NCBI RefSeq assembly: GCF_003851885.1
Contig: NZ_BHZE01000025.1
Span: 1-43,436, forward strand
Direction: 5' to 3'
Source of the DNA: Thermaurantimonas aggregans
GTDB lineage: Bacteria; Bacteroidota; Bacteroidia; Flavobacteriales; Schleiferiaceae
Length of the DNA: 43,436 nucleotides
Shown: positions 8,935 to 17,863 of the stretch, one piece after another
How the letters are laid out: the number at the start of each line of letters is the position of its first letter
Numbering within the stretch: the stretch's first letter is position 1
Made by a program: the position numbers and the translations under genes
Notes under the pieces: model-generated
The model's database searches: none
Seen by the model: the letters and a program-made list of their open reading frames with translations, nothing else
What the model was told of the DNA's origin: nothing

Positions 8935-9794
8935 ATGTAGCTGATTTTAAATCCAAGGCTTTAGGCATATTATCCACGATGTATGACCTCTCAGAAGCTG
9001 AAACATTAATTAGATATGTATTAGAAGATTTTGCGGGGGTAAAAAGATGGCAGCAGTGGAGTGATGAGACAGTACAATTGAGCCAAGACCAAATTTTCAA
9101 ACTGCAAGAGGTACTCGACCGATTGTGCAAAGGCGAGCCTTATCAGTACATTTTGGGTAAGCAACTCTTTGCCGGTCAATGGTTTGAGGTAAATGGCAAT
9201 GTGCTTATTCCACGTCCTGAAACAGAGGAGCTCTTCCAGCTGGTAGTTGAGTGGTGTAAAAAAAGATCTTTTGCGCCTGATACGATTATTGATCATTGTA
9301 CTGGTAGCGGATGTTTGGCAGTTTCGCTGAAAAAAGCCTTTCCAAACGCTCGTGTGATGGGCACTGACGTTTCAGAAAAAGCACTTGATGTAGCTAAAAA
9401 GAACGCTAAGGCTCTGAATGCGCCAGTAGAATTCATACAAGTGGACTTGTTGAAACCCGATGTAGCACAACACTTGCCTGAAAGCGTTGATGTAATAGTC
9501 TCAAATCCTCCATATGTGTTGTTATCAGAAGCAAAAGCTATGCATGTGAACGTATTGAAATATGAGCCCCATATTGCACTTTTTGTGCCTTATGAGGATC
9601 CTTTAATATTCTATCGAAGGATTTTAGAAATATCTGTAAATACACTTAATCAAAAAGGTTTGATGGCATTTGAAATTAATCCATTGTATTACAGTGAATT
9701 AAAAGAATTGTTTTCTAAATTTTTTCTCGTTGAACTTTTGAAAGATCTATCCGGAAAAAACCGATTTTTATTCGCAACAAAACAGACTAAATGA
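8931..9794 (+). CDS. prmC: Peptide chain release factor N5-glutamine methyltransferase
   Basis: PrmC uses S-adenosylmethionine to methylate the glutamine of the GGQ motif in release factors RF1 and RF2, which is needed for efficient termination. The 287-residue length is typical. The protein has a helical N-terminal domain, then the SAM-binding Asp-His-Cys-Thr-Gly-Ser-Gly-Cys segment, and the catalytic Asn192-Pro-Pro-Tyr195 motif diagnostic of glutamine N-methylation. An Ile-Pro-Arg-Pro-Glu-Thr-Glu-Glu stretch matches the PrmC/HemK family. The start is GTG inside a GTGA overlap with mutB, so translation is probably coupled. The next gene also overlaps by ATGA. The link to the mutase genes is positional rather than functional. 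Confidence 0.93.
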   Translation: MNVADFKSKALGILSTMYDLSEAETLIRYVLEDFAGVKRWQQWSDETVQLSQDQIFKLQEVLDRLCKGEPYQYILGKQLFAGQWFEVNGNVLIPRPETEELFQLVVEWCKKRSFAPDTIIDHCTGSGCLAVSLKKAFPNARVMGTDVSEKALDVAKKNAKALNAPVEFIQVDLLKPDVAQHLPESVDVIVSNPPYVLLSEAKAMHVNVLKYEPHIALFVPYEDPLIFYRRILEISVNTLNQKGLMAFEINPLYYSELKELFSKFFLVELLKDLSGKNRFLFATKQTK

Positions 9795-11278
9795 AATTCT
9801 TGTATCTACATAAATTCCTGTTATTTGGATTTTTAGGTTTTGGACAATCAGAATTAAACACCTATTTGAGCGATTGGAGTAGAGCAGGATTAATTACTTC
9901 TGATTTTAAAACGGCGAAGGTTGTAAAGTTATCGCCCCATGCCGATACATCTGTACCAGTAAATGAAAGTTTTGAGAGTGCCTTTAAGGCATTGGGAGGA
10001 AAACCAGGAATTATTTTGTTAGCCGAAGGCAAATACTTGATTACAAAAACATTACAAGTACCATCAAATACACTCATCAAAGGAATGGGCCCAGGAAAAA
10101 CGGTGGTGTATATCAACAACGGAGGCAATGGACATGGCTTTAGCGTAGAGGGAGGATTGGAAGGCGCTCGATATGCTATCGTTCCGCCGAAGAAAGGCGA
10201 TCGCACCATCAAAGTACTGGAGCGCATTCCAGAAAACGTGCGCTGGATTCGTTGGATTCGCGAAGATCAAGATTTGTGTAAGGCCAATTGGTGCTATTCG
10301 ATGACAGGGCAGTTTTTCCTCATTGAACGGCGGAAGGGCGAAGTTCTTTATTTACACGACGCCATTCGCGACAGTACGCGTCCTACGGCCAAACACGTAG
10401 TAGCAGTAGTGCAGCCGGCTGAAAATGTGTTCTTTGAAGATTTTACCCTTATACGGCTCGATCGCACCAGCAGCCAGTCGTCCAATTTTCACTTTAACTA
10501 TGCTGTGAACTGTCGGGTTTCGGGTGTTGAGAGCTTTTACACCAACTATGCCCATGTAGAGGCGCGCAACAGTGCTCACATCGAAGTATCAGGCTGCTAT
10601 TTTACCCTGTCACATGGCTATGGAGGGGGTGGTAGAGGTTATGGCACTATGATACACCTTGGGTCGGTCAATTGTCTTGTTTTAGACAATACTTTCGATG
10701 TATTGCGACATGCAATGATTACGCAAGCCGGAGCCAATGGGAATGTTTTTGCTTTTAATTATTCCATCAATCCACGCCAAACAACTACCCTGTTTGGAAT
10801 CGACATTGAAAATGGCCTAACTGGCGATATGGTGTTACATGGCAATTACACCTATGCCAATCTCTTTGAAGGAAATCGGGCTGTGATGGCAATAGCTGAT
10901 AACGCGCACGGATTTTCTGGGCCGAATAATGTTTTCTTTAAAAATCACATTGGTCGAAATGGATTTTCAGTGACAGAACCCAATACCCATCGCATCGCGC
11001 TTCTAAACAACCGCATTGATGGTCCGGTGCTTCTCTTTTTTGGACAAAATCACCTGGAATTCAATACGATTACTACATCTTCTATCCGCAGACCTGCGGA
11101 TTTGGGCATAAAAAACCTCACATCAGCGCTGAGGCGCATGCCCAAAAACTTTCAGAAAGAATACCTCGACGCTACAAGTTTACATGCCATATCCTTGCCA
11201 GCAGAAGTGCGCTATCATACAACTTTAAGAGCTTCAGCCGAGTATTCCTTTAAAATTCCCAGGCTACGGTTGCGATGA
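9791..11278 (+). CDS. Exported right-handed beta-helix (pectate-lyase-like) protein
   Basis: A short hydrophobic N-terminus ending near Gly-Phe-Gly-Gln-Ser looks like a signal peptide. The next part, with Ala-Phe-Lys-Ala-Leu-Gly-Gly-Lys-Pro-Gly and Leu-Ala-Glu-Gly-Lys-Tyr, is the start of a pectate-lyase-3/right-handed beta-helix domain. Repeating rungs with Asn ladders (Asn-Asn-Arg-Ile, Gly-Asn-Val-Phe, Phe-Asn-Tyr) run through most of the 495 residues. Such proteins bind or cleave polysaccharides, or act as surface parallel-beta scaffolds. I see no clear lyase active site and do not assign a substrate. It overlaps prmC by 4 bp and appears to be the last gene of the mutA-mutB-prmC unit. The convergent pdxJ gene begins only 8 bp beyond its stop. 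Confidence 0.75.
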   Translation: MKFLYLHKFLLFGFLGFGQSELNTYLSDWSRAGLITSDFKTAKVVKLSPHADTSVPVNESFESAFKALGGKPGIILLAEGKYLITKTLQVPSNTLIKGMGPGKTVVYINNGGNGHGFSVEGGLEGARYAIVPPKKGDRTIKVLERIPENVRWIRWIREDQDLCKANWCYSMTGQFFLIERRKGEVLYLHDAIRDSTRPTAKHVVAVVQPAENVFFEDFTLIRLDRTSSQSSNFHFNYAVNCRVSGVESFYTNYAHVEARNSAHIEVSGCYFTLSHGYGGGGRGYGTMIHLGSVNCLVLDNTFDVLRHAMITQAGANGNVFAFNYSINPRQTTTLFGIDIENGLTGDMVLHGNYTYANLFEGNRAVMAIADNAHGFSGPNNVFFKNHIGRNGFSVTEPNTHRIALLNNRIDGPVLLFFGQNHLEFNTITTSSIRRPADLGIKNLTSALRRMPKNFQKEYLDATSLHAISLPAEVRYHTTLRASAEYSFKIPRLRLR

Positions 11279-11286
11279 GGATTGGA

Positions 11287-12036
11287 TTACTGGCTTAATC
11301 CATTACCCTCAGCTGCTAAAGCAATTTGGCGGAGATACATCTGAATGGTATTTTCTAGGCCGTAGTACAGGGCATCAGAAATAAGGGCGTGTCCGATGCT
11401 CACCTCAAGCAGGTAGGGTACTTCAGCCACGAAGTAGCGGAGATTCTCCAGATTTAAGTCGTGGCCTGCATTTACGCCAAGTCCAAGGCTGTGAGCGATT
11501 TCTGCGCACACGGCATAGGGCGCTACAGCGTTTTCAGGGTTGCGTACAAAACCGCGAGCATATTCTTCGGTGTAGAGTTCTATGCGGTCAGAACCAGCTT
11601 CAGCGGCTCCTTTGATGTCTTCTTCGTTTGTTTCGACGAAAAGTGATACACGCGCACCTGTTTTTTTAATGCGCTCGATCACCTGTTTTAGGAAATCTAA
11701 ATGGGCATAGGTGTCCCATCCGGCATTGGAGGTCAGCACACCTGGAGGGTCGGGCACAAGCGTCACTTGATGTGGCTTTACTTCTTCAATGAGAGACAAG
11801 AACTGCTCTGATGGATACCCTTCGATATTGAACTCAGTAGTGATAATTGGGGCTATTTCGCGTACATCGCTATAGCGAATGTGACGCTCATCTGGCCGTG
11901 GATGAACTGTGATGCCCTGAGCACCGAAGCGCTGGCAGTCGATGGCTGCCTGAAGTACGTTTGGTATGTTGCCCCCTCGTGCATTTCGAAGGGTAGCTAT
12001 CTTGTTAATGTTTACGCTCAGTTTTGTCTGAATCAT
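11287..12036 (-). CDS. pdxJ: Pyridoxine 5'-phosphate synthase
   Basis: PdxJ condenses 1-deoxy-D-xylulose 5-phosphate with 3-amino-2-oxopropyl phosphate to form pyridoxine 5'-phosphate, the last step of the DXP-dependent vitamin B6 route. The N-terminal [14 protein letters not shown] segment and the [10 protein letters not shown] phosphate and active-site region are diagnostic. The 249-residue length fits a single TIM barrel. The Gly-His-Ala-Leu-Ile-Ser-Asp-Ala segment near the C-terminus completes the phosphate site. Its start overlaps the pyrD stop by 4 bp, so pyrD and pdxJ form one unit. Several PLP-dependent or PLP-handling proteins (YggS, KynU, a deaminase) lie within the next 7 kb. Confidence 0.96.
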   Translation of the reverse strand: MIQTKLSVNINKIATLRNARGGNIPNVLQAAIDCQRFGAQGITVHPRPDERHIRYSDVREIAPIITTEFNIEGYPSEQFLSLIEEVKPHQVTLVPDPPGVLTSNAGWDTYAHLDFLKQVIERIKKTGARVSLFVETNEEDIKGAAEAGSDRIELYTEEYARGFVRNPENAVAPYAVCAEIAHSLGLGVNAGHDLNLENLRYFVAEVPYLLEVSIGHALISDALYYGLENTIQMYLRQIALAAEGNGLSQ

Positions 12037-13061
12037 TTTTTCGAAAGATTTTTTACAATTCGTTGAACCATTTGGGGACCTTCATATACAAATCCAGTGT
12101 ACACCTGTACGAGCCTTGCTCCCAGGTCGAGTTTGCGCCGAACATCCTCGGCCGTAAAAATGCCGCCGACGCCAATCAATAAGGTATCGGAAGAGATCTT
12201 TTTCGCAATTTTACCCAAAACTATATCTGAAATTTTTTGGATGGGTAAGCCTGAAAGGCCACCGGAACCCATGGATTCCACTTGATTTTTTGAAGTTTTA
12301 AGCCCTTCTCTCGAAATGGTAGTGTTGGTGGCTACGATGCCGTCAAGGCTTGTATTGGCACACACTTCGGCAATATCGTCGATTTGTTCGTCGGTGAGGT
12401 CTGGTGCAATTTTTAATAGAACAGGTCGATAGGTAGTTGATTGCATGGGATGCTTTCGCAAGTGCGTGATGATTTCTTCCAGCGGCTTTTTGTCCTGAAG
12501 GGAGCGCAGACCAGGGGTGTTGGGCGAACTGACATTTATCGTGAAGTAATCGACCTGAGCATGGAGTGCTTCGAAGCAAGCGATGTAATCACGCAGGGCT
12601 TCTTCGTTTGGAGTGATTTTGTTTTTACCAATATTTCCACCGATAATTAGGTTTCGGGGTTTTCCTTGTTTCAGCCGAGCAGCTAAGGATTGAGCGCCTT
12701 CGTTATTGAAGCCCATGCGATTGATCAAGGCCTTATCGGCAGGTAAGCGGAAGAGGCGCGGTTTGTCGTTTCCGGGTTGGGGCAGAGGAGTAACGGTACC
12801 GACTTCGATAAACGAAAATCCTAATGAGGCCAAAGGATACAGGTATTTTCCATCTTTGTCAAAGCCGGCTGCTAGGCCAACCGGATGCCGAAAGTTCAGA
12901 CCTTTCCATTCAAAGGGTTGGAAATCAGAAGTTAAAAAGGTGGTTTTTAAGATAGTTTCGCCGAAAGGAAGTTTGTAAATCGTTTTGAGCGTTTCCATCG
13001 TAAAGTGATGTGCGCGCTCGGGTTCAAGAGCAAAGAGCAATCGGCGAAGAATGGAATACAT
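12033..13061 (-). CDS. pyrD: Dihydroorotate dehydrogenase (quinone), class 2
   Basis: This is a membrane-associated FMN enzyme that oxidises dihydroorotate to orotate with quinone as acceptor in pyrimidine synthesis. The N-terminal helical extension ([14 protein letters not shown]) is the class 2 membrane-binding region. The Gly-Leu-Ala-Ala-Gly-Phe-Asp-Lys-Asp segment and [10 protein letters not shown], with the catalytic serine, are diagnostic. I chose the ATG at 13061, giving 342 residues, over a TTG 21 bp upstream, because the family begins at Met-Tyr-Ser/Tyr. A sequence close to the Bacteroidota -7 box (GATATTTG) lies about 22 bp upstream. It overlaps pdxJ by 4 bp. Confidence 0.95.
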   Translation of the reverse strand: MYSILRRLLFALEPERAHHFTMETLKTIYKLPFGETILKTTFLTSDFQPFEWKGLNFRHPVGLAAGFDKDGKYLYPLASLGFSFIEVGTVTPLPQPGNDKPRLFRLPADKALINRMGFNNEGAQSLAARLKQGKPRNLIIGGNIGKNKITPNEEALRDYIACFEALHAQVDYFTINVSSPNTPGLRSLQDKKPLEEIITHLRKHPMQSTTYRPVLLKIAPDLTDEQIDDIAEVCANTSLDGIVATNTTISREGLKTSKNQVESMGSGGLSGLPIQKISDIVLGKIAKKISSDTLLIGVGGIFTAEDVRRKLDLGARLVQVYTGFVYEGPQMVQRIVKNLSKK

Positions 13062-13620
13062 GTTAAAAGAATTGCGGTGCAAATATCTGCTTAATGAGGT
13101 AATTAATTTGGACGAGAGCTTACCTTCTACACGAGTGGAGAATTAAGATTTAAAACTCTGAATAATATGCATCAAGAATGTTTTAGGGAGAGAACAGATT
13201 TTTAATGAGTAAACTGAAGATTTTCACGAAAATTTTCTTTGTAGAGTCTAGTAAATGAGGACTACACCCGCAGAAATCGCTTAAAAGTGTCGAGGGAGTT
13301 TTAGTTTTAGTAGAAGTTTTTATCAAAATCTGCAGTAGGGCACACTTGCTGGTGATAAGGTGGGCGCGCAAGTCCGATGTTCGAAGGTGAAGAGATGGCG
13401 CACCGAAGTGTAGGTGCAAAGTGTAACCTGATGAAATGTTTCTTTTGCGTCAGCATTTTTGAGCTCTTTTGAAAAGCTCAATCCATACGAAGTCAGCCAG
13501 GTATCTTTTAATCTATTCAAGACCATACGAAGGTGCATTTTAGGCCCCTTGTCTGGACAAGCATAAGTTGCTGCCTTTGAGAGAACATTCTAAACCATAT
13601 GCTTAAAAAAGAAAGATTTT
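13062..13620. other. Gene-free stretch between yggS and pyrD
   Basis: About 560 bp lie between two minus-strand operons with no gene I can support. Short minus-strand frames of 71-78 codons are present, but they are rich in His/Leu/Ser and lack any recognisable family or good start. A small inverted repeat (GAGC...TTTTGAAAA...GCTC) occurs near 13459-13477. The pyrD promoter is expected at the left end. The rest could be an old gene remnant or an untranslated leader. I see no tRNA, riboswitch core or CRISPR. Confidence 0.5.
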
Positions 13621-14280
13621 TTAACGGGCGCCAAAGATGGCGCTGCCCACGCGAATCATATTGCTGCCGCAGCGAAGGGCAATCGGATAATCACCGCTCA
13701 TGCCCATCGAGAGGGTATCGATTGGCATAGTGGGAAAAGTGCTGCAGAGCTGGTCGTACACGCTCTTGAGGTGGCGAAATTCAGATTCGATTTTTGAGGC
13801 ATCGTCGGTATTTGTGGCCATACCCATAAGGCCGCGCAGTCTCACGTTTGGGTAGAGGCCTTGGTGAATCTTTTCGGCCAGTTGCAGACATTCGTTATCG
13901 TCGAGACCAAATTTGGTGGGTTCGTCCGCAATGAAGACTTGCAAGAGGATGTCGATGGAGCGATTTGCGCGCAGGGCCTGCTTTTGAACTTCTGTGAGAA
14001 GCTTCTCGCTGTCGATGCTGTGAATGAGGTGGATAAAAGGGGTGATGTATTTAACCTTGTTGGTCTGTAGGTGGCCGATCATGTGCCATCGGATATCTTT
14101 TGGTAGTTTTTCGGCTTTTTCGACCAGTTCTTGCACGCGATTTTCGCCGAAGTCTCTATGGCCGGCGTGGTAGGCTTCCAGTATTTGTTCAGGTGATTTG
14201 AATTTAGACACGGCCACAAGGGTAACGTTTTGGCCTATTTCAGAGCGAATGCGTGCGAGATTCTCAGCTATGGCGCTCAT
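13621..14280 (-). CDS. YggS family PLP-binding homeostasis protein
   Basis: A 219-residue protein of the YggS/PROSC (PLPBP) family. It binds pyridoxal 5'-phosphate on Lys26 in the Val-Ala-Val-Ser-Lys-Phe-Lys motif and buffers free PLP; it is not an active racemase. Other family marks are Phe-Gly-Glu-Asn-Arg-Val-Gln-Glu, Trp-His-Met-Ile-Gly-His-Leu-Gln-Thr-Asn-Lys, and Leu-Ser-Met-Gly-Met-Ser-Gly-Asp near the C-terminus. Its ATG overlaps the kmo stop by 4 bp, making it the last gene of kynU-kmo-yggS. Placing a PLP carrier behind a PLP-dependent kynureninase may be meaningful, but could also be chance clustering. Confidence 0.93.
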   Translation of the reverse strand: MSAIAENLARIRSEIGQNVTLVAVSKFKSPEQILEAYHAGHRDFGENRVQELVEKAEKLPKDIRWHMIGHLQTNKVKYITPFIHLIHSIDSEKLLTEVQKQALRANRSIDILLQVFIADEPTKFGLDDNECLQLAEKIHQGLYPNVRLRGLMGMATNTDDASKIESEFRHLKSVYDQLCSTFPTMPIDTLSMGMSGDYPIALRCGSNMIRVGSAIFGAR

Positions 14281-15632
14281 AATACAGGTTGAATTTCGCG
14301 AAGTTTGGCAATAATAGCTGCTTCGACTTCAGGACTATCCCAGTTAGATTCGATGTCGGGACGACTCATGATGTCGGCCATAATTTGGTCGTGCACTTTG
14401 CCAAGGGCGAGTGCTTCAGAATAGCGCATATGGCTGAAGGTGACCATAGAGTAAAGGGGTGTCCAAAGTTCAGGATATTTCTGCTGGATACGGGCCTCGA
14501 TTTTTTTCTGAAGCAGGAATTTGGGGTCAGCGGTGAGGTCGCGCATTTCAATAAAGTTACGCAGGGCGAGCTCTGCAATGGCGTCACCGTCGGGTTTGCG
14601 AAGTTTTTGGTACTGTTCAAGGGCTGCCGGCCAATCGGCGGTATGGTCGAGCAGTTGGAAGAGTACATCTACATCTTCGAAACCGCAATTCATTCCTTGG
14701 CCATAGAAGGGCACGATGGCATGGGCTGCATCACCGATCAGAGCGGTGTGATTGCGTACCCATGGATAGCAACGTATGATGCAAAGAGACGATACAGGAT
14801 TCTGCTGCCATTGCTGGTCGAAGTCGGGCATGAGCTCAAGAGCATCAGGGAAGGTTTGCCGAAAAAATTCGCGTGCCTTCTTTACGGAATCAAGAGCTGA
14901 GAAGGAGTTGTTGCCTTCGAAGGGCAAGAACAGGGTGACGGTGAAGGATCCGTCGATGTTTGGCAATGCGATAAGCATAAACTCATGGCGTGGCCAGATG
15001 TGCAGGGCGTTGTTTTCAAGCAAAAAGCTGCCACCCTCTCCAGCAGGTATTGTAAGCTCTTTATAGCCGTGCGAGATATACTGCTGCTGGTAGTCAAACC
15101 GGTCAGTCTTCATCATTTCACCTCGAATGGCTGAGAATGCCCCATCGGCACCGAAGATGTAATCAGCTTTGACAACCACTTCATTTCCGGCTTCATCCAG
15201 AAATTTTACCTCGTTCGTTTCGAAGTCAACATCCACGCACTTGTGATTGAAGAAGAGTTCCACATTTTCATAGGCGTCGGCAGCATTGAGGAGCAAAATG
15301 TTAAGACCTCCGCGCGATACAGAATAAATAGCCTGTCCGGGTTGTCCGTAGGGCTGACGTACATAGCTGCCATCAGGCTGGTGGAGCCCTCTATGATACA
15401 TGGGCAGCGCTATTTGGCGCACTTTTTCTTCAAGACCTACACCGCGAAGGGCCTTCCAGCCGCGGTCGCTGAGGGCCAAATTAATAGATCGACCGGCATA
15501 GATATTCGTCTTGCGGGCATCGGGACGGCGTTCGAAGAGGCGGACGCGATGACCTCTTTCAGCAAAATACACAGCTAGGAGTGAGCCTACTAGTCCGCCA
15601 CCGGCAATTACAATGTTTTTTTTGGTGTTCAT
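14277..15632 (-). CDS. kmo: Kynurenine 3-monooxygenase
   Basis: An FAD- and NADPH-dependent hydroxylase that turns L-kynurenine into 3-hydroxykynurenine. The N-terminal dinucleotide-binding motif is Ile-Ala-Gly-Gly-Gly-Leu-Val-Gly-Ser-Leu, and Glu/Arg-rich residues follow the second strand. The class A flavin hydroxylase GD motif appears as Leu-Ile-Gly-Asp-Ala-Ala-His-Ala. It is followed by Pro-Phe-Tyr-Gly-Gln-Gly-Met-Asn-Cys-Gly-Phe-Glu-Asp, the signature of KMO rather than other hydroxylases. The 451-residue length is typical, including a C-terminal helical region. It overlaps kynU upstream and yggS downstream by 4 bp each. Tryptophan 2,3-dioxygenase and 3-hydroxyanthranilate dioxygenase are not in the window. 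Confidence 0.95.
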   Translation of the reverse strand: MNTKKNIVIAGGGLVGSLLAVYFAERGHRVRLFERRPDARKTNIYAGRSINLALSDRGWKALRGVGLEEKVRQIALPMYHRGLHQPDGSYVRQPYGQPGQAIYSVSRGGLNILLLNAADAYENVELFFNHKCVDVDFETNEVKFLDEAGNEVVVKADYIFGADGAFSAIRGEMMKTDRFDYQQQYISHGYKELTIPAGEGGSFLLENNALHIWPRHEFMLIALPNIDGSFTVTLFLPFEGNNSFSALDSVKKAREFFRQTFPDALELMPDFDQQWQQNPVSSLCIIRCYPWVRNHTALIGDAAHAIVPFYGQGMNCGFEDVDVLFQLLDHTADWPAALEQYQKLRKPDGDAIAELALRNFIEMRDLTADPKFLLQKKIEARIQQKYPELWTPLYSMVTFSHMRYSEALALGKVHDQIMADIMSRPDIESNWDSPEVEAAIIAKLREIQPVL

Positions 15633-16897
15633 TTTTTGTGGATTAAAATACCTTTTTCTATGATTTCCAAGGTTTTAAAAATGTCTTCAAAAGAATTGTA
15701 AAGAGGTACAGGTGCCATGCGAATCACATCGGGATAGCGCCAATCGACTACCACGCCGTGTTGCGTGAGATGATCAAACATTGCTCTGCCATAGCCCTGG
15801 AAGATTACGCTGAGCTGGCAGCCCGATTTTTCATTTTCGTAGGGAGTAAGAATACTAATGTCAGCGTCGTAGGCATCTTGTAATTCGCATAAACCATTGG
15901 CTAGCAGCGTGGTAAGTGTCCGGCTTTTGGAGCGAAGGGCTTCCCAGCCGGCTTCAGCAAACATGGGCAATGAGGCCAGCAGGGGCGTCATTGACAGAAT
16001 GGGAGGATTTGACAGCTGCCATGCCTCTGCCGTAGAAATAGGCTCAAAGTCGTGAGGCATCTGAAAGCGCGTAGCCTTCGAATGTCCCCACCAGCCTTCA
16101 AATCTTGGAAGCTCTTTGCCGTGATGTCGCTCGTGTACAAAAATACCGGCCACAGCTCCCGGACCGCCGTTCAAATACTTATAGCTGCACCAGGCTGCAA
16201 AGTCTACACCCCAGTCGTGTAATTTGAGGGGAACATTACCAACGGCATGGGCCAGGTCCCAACCTACCACAATGCCCCGCTCACGGGCGAAGTGGGTAAC
16301 TTTCTCCATATCGAATACCTGACCGGTGTAATAATTCACCCCGCCCATCAGCAACAGAGCCGTATCGTCGGAATGTGCATCAATGAAGTCGAATAAAGTC
16401 GATTCAGATATAATTCCATGAGAATCTGTCGGAATTTCAACCACCGCATCTGGATAACCGTGAAAGCGCGCCTGGCTTTGAAGTGCATAGTAATCGCTCG
16501 GAAAAGCTTTTGTTTCGCATAGAATTTTATACCGCCATTTAGTAGGTCGATAAAAAGAGACCATCAGCAAGTGCAGATTGGCCGTCAGTGTATTCATAGC
16601 TACTACTTCAGTGGGCAGCGCACCTGCGATGTAAGCCAGGTATTCAGTCAGCAGTTCGTGATAGGGCATCCACTGACGGCGGGCGTGCGTATGGCCGTCT
16701 ACCCCGAGCGTTGCCCAGTCGTCGAGCTCCTCGATCAGAAGCTCGCGCACAGCTTTCGGCTGAAGGCCGAGGGAGTTGCCGGTGAGATATACTTTTTCGT
16801 TACCTTTTGGAGTTGTGGGTATATAAAATTTGGAGCGGAAGTCCTTTAAAACATCGACCTCATCGGCCTTGTGAACGTCAAATGATTTCCATTGCAT
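15629..16897 (-). CDS. kynU: Kynureninase
   Basis: A PLP-dependent hydrolase (fold type I) that cleaves kynurenine or 3-hydroxykynurenine to (3-hydroxy)anthranilate and alanine. The Schiff-base lysine is Lys240 in Cys-Ser-Tyr-Lys-Tyr-Leu-Asn-Gly-Gly-Pro-Gly. The PLP aspartate lies in Gly-Trp-Asp-Leu-Ala-His-Ala, and Thr-Gly-Asn-Ser-Leu-Gly-Leu-Gln-Pro is the conserved N-terminal segment. The 422-residue length is normal. It is the first gene of the unit with kmo and yggS. A TACCTTTG box sits just upstream of its ATG. With Kmo it makes 3-hydroxyanthranilate, either toward NAD synthesis or tryptophan breakdown; the window does not show which. Confidence 0.95.
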   Translation of the reverse strand: MQWKSFDVHKADEVDVLKDFRSKFYIPTTPKGNEKVYLTGNSLGLQPKAVRELLIEELDDWATLGVDGHTHARRQWMPYHELLTEYLAYIAGALPTEVVAMNTLTANLHLLMVSFYRPTKWRYKILCETKAFPSDYYALQSQARFHGYPDAVVEIPTDSHGIISESTLFDFIDAHSDDTALLLMGGVNYYTGQVFDMEKVTHFARERGIVVGWDLAHAVGNVPLKLHDWGVDFAAWCSYKYLNGGPGAVAGIFVHERHHGKELPRFEGWWGHSKATRFQMPHDFEPISTAEAWQLSNPPILSMTPLLASLPMFAEAGWEALRSKSRTLTTLLANGLCELQDAYDADISILTPYENEKSGCQLSVIFQGYGRAMFDHLTQHGVVVDWRYPDVIRMAPVPLYNSFEDIFKTLEIIEKGILIHKK

Positions 16898-16902
16898 GTG
16901 GA

Positions 16903-16910
16903 CAAAGGTA
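16903..16910 (-). promoter_or_regulatory. Candidate -7 promoter box for the kynU operon
   Basis: On the minus strand the sequence TACCTTTG matches the Bacteroidota -7 consensus TAnnTTTG and ends 5 bp before the kynU ATG, which would give an essentially leaderless mRNA. A TTG that could be the -33 element lies 24 bp further upstream, longer than usual. The match could be chance in a short AT-rich gap. Confidence 0.4.
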
Positions 16911-16978
16911 TAAGGCTAGTTTTCATTTAAAATGCAATACAGGACTATTAAGTTTAAAAAAATAAAAAGCCACTGAGG

Positions 16979-17863
16979 TTAATCGTTTTTCTTATATCCC
17001 CTCAAGTAGAGCACGTCGCCGGGTTTAGGCTGTTCGCCGGCTTTCATATGGTTGCGTTTGTACAAATATTTGAGCTTGATGCCAAACTGTTGGCTGATTT
17101 TGTACATGTCGTCTTCGGGTTTTACGGTATAAGTCTTCACCTTGCGGGCACGGCAACGCTTCGGCTGTAAGAAGACAATGTCGCCCGGCTGCAGGGCATA
17201 CGTATAGTTATGCTCGTTGTACTTTAAAAGGTATTCTACTTTGGTATCAAATTCTTCGGCGATCGACTCCCAGGTATCGCCTGCTACAGCTATTACGTAT
17301 TTTATGCGGTTTTCGTGGTATTTCAAGCGTTTTTCTGAAACCACCAAAGAGCCAAGTGCTTCTTGGTCGATGATGTAGAGCTGATAATCTTCGATGATTT
17401 TTATGAGCAACTCGGGATAGCGCGGATTTGTTGCATATCCGGCATCTTTTAATCCATAAGCCCACGCTTTATAATCGTAGATGGGCAGGGAAAACAATTT
17501 GCGATAGCGCTGTCGCTCGCTTAGGAAGAGCGAATGGTCGCGGTATGACTCCTCTACAGATTTGTATTTACGGAAGCACTCATTTTTCTGGTCGTCGTCG
17601 TGGTATACGGTTGGACCATCCCATTCGCGGTGGCATTTAATGCCGAAGTGATTGTTGGCTTTTACAGCTAGGACGCTTGTTCCATCTGCTGATTCAAGAG
17701 CTGCCTGTGCAAGTTTGATGCTTGCTGGTATCTTGTAGGTCTTCATCTCTTCGATGGCCAGCAGTTTGTGCTTTTGAATGTACTCCAAACGGCGTTTATT
17801 CAGGTTTTGGCCCATTAATGGCCAGGTGAGTAGCAGAGAGATGAGCCACAAGAGGTGTTTCAT
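16979..17863 (-). CDS. Exported glucosaminidase with two LysM repeats
   Basis: A GH73-type N-acetylglucosaminidase expected to cleave peptidoglycan in the periplasm. A signal peptide of about 19 residues ends at Leu-Met-Gly-Gln. The catalytic glutamate is Glu57 in Ala-Gln-Ala-Ala-Leu-Glu-Ser, followed by Lys-Ala-Asn-Asn-His-Phe-Gly-Ile-Lys, the family hallmark. Two LysM modules follow, starting near Tyr-Val-Ile-Ala-Val-Ala-Gly-Asp-Thr and Tyr-Thr-Val-Lys-Pro-Glu-Asp-Asp. The 294-residue layout (GH73 plus LysM pair) is common in Bacteroidota. Its start lies inside the end of the upstream deaminase gene, a same-strand overlap of 68 bp. A role in cell separation or wall turnover is likely. Confidence 0.93.
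   Translation of the reverse strand: MKHLLWLISLLLTWPLMGQNLNKRRLEYIQKHKLLAIEEMKTYKIPASIKLAQAALESADGTSVLAVKANNHFGIKCHREWDGPTVYHDDDQKNECFRKYKSVEESYRDHSLFLSERQRYRKLFSLPIYDYKAWAYGLKDAGYATNPRYPELLIKIIEDYQLYIIDQEALGSLVVSEKRLKYHENRIKYVIAVAGDTWESIAEEFDTKVEYLLKYNEHNYTYALQPGDIVFLQPKRCRARKVKTYTVKPEDDMYKISQQFGIKLKYLYKRNHMKAGEQPKPGDVLYLRGYKKND

Noticed and set aside
13459-13477. Small inverted repeat as a terminator
   Set aside because: The stem is short and interrupted and is not followed by a convincing T-run at the end of a gene.
13183-13538. Two short minus-strand frames in the yggS-pyrD gap
   Set aside because: No recognisable domain, unusual composition and mutual overlap; not enough to call a gene.
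14289-14900. 203-codon plus-strand frame opposite kmo
   Set aside because: Antisense shadow of kynurenine monooxygenase, whose motifs and overlaps are convincing.
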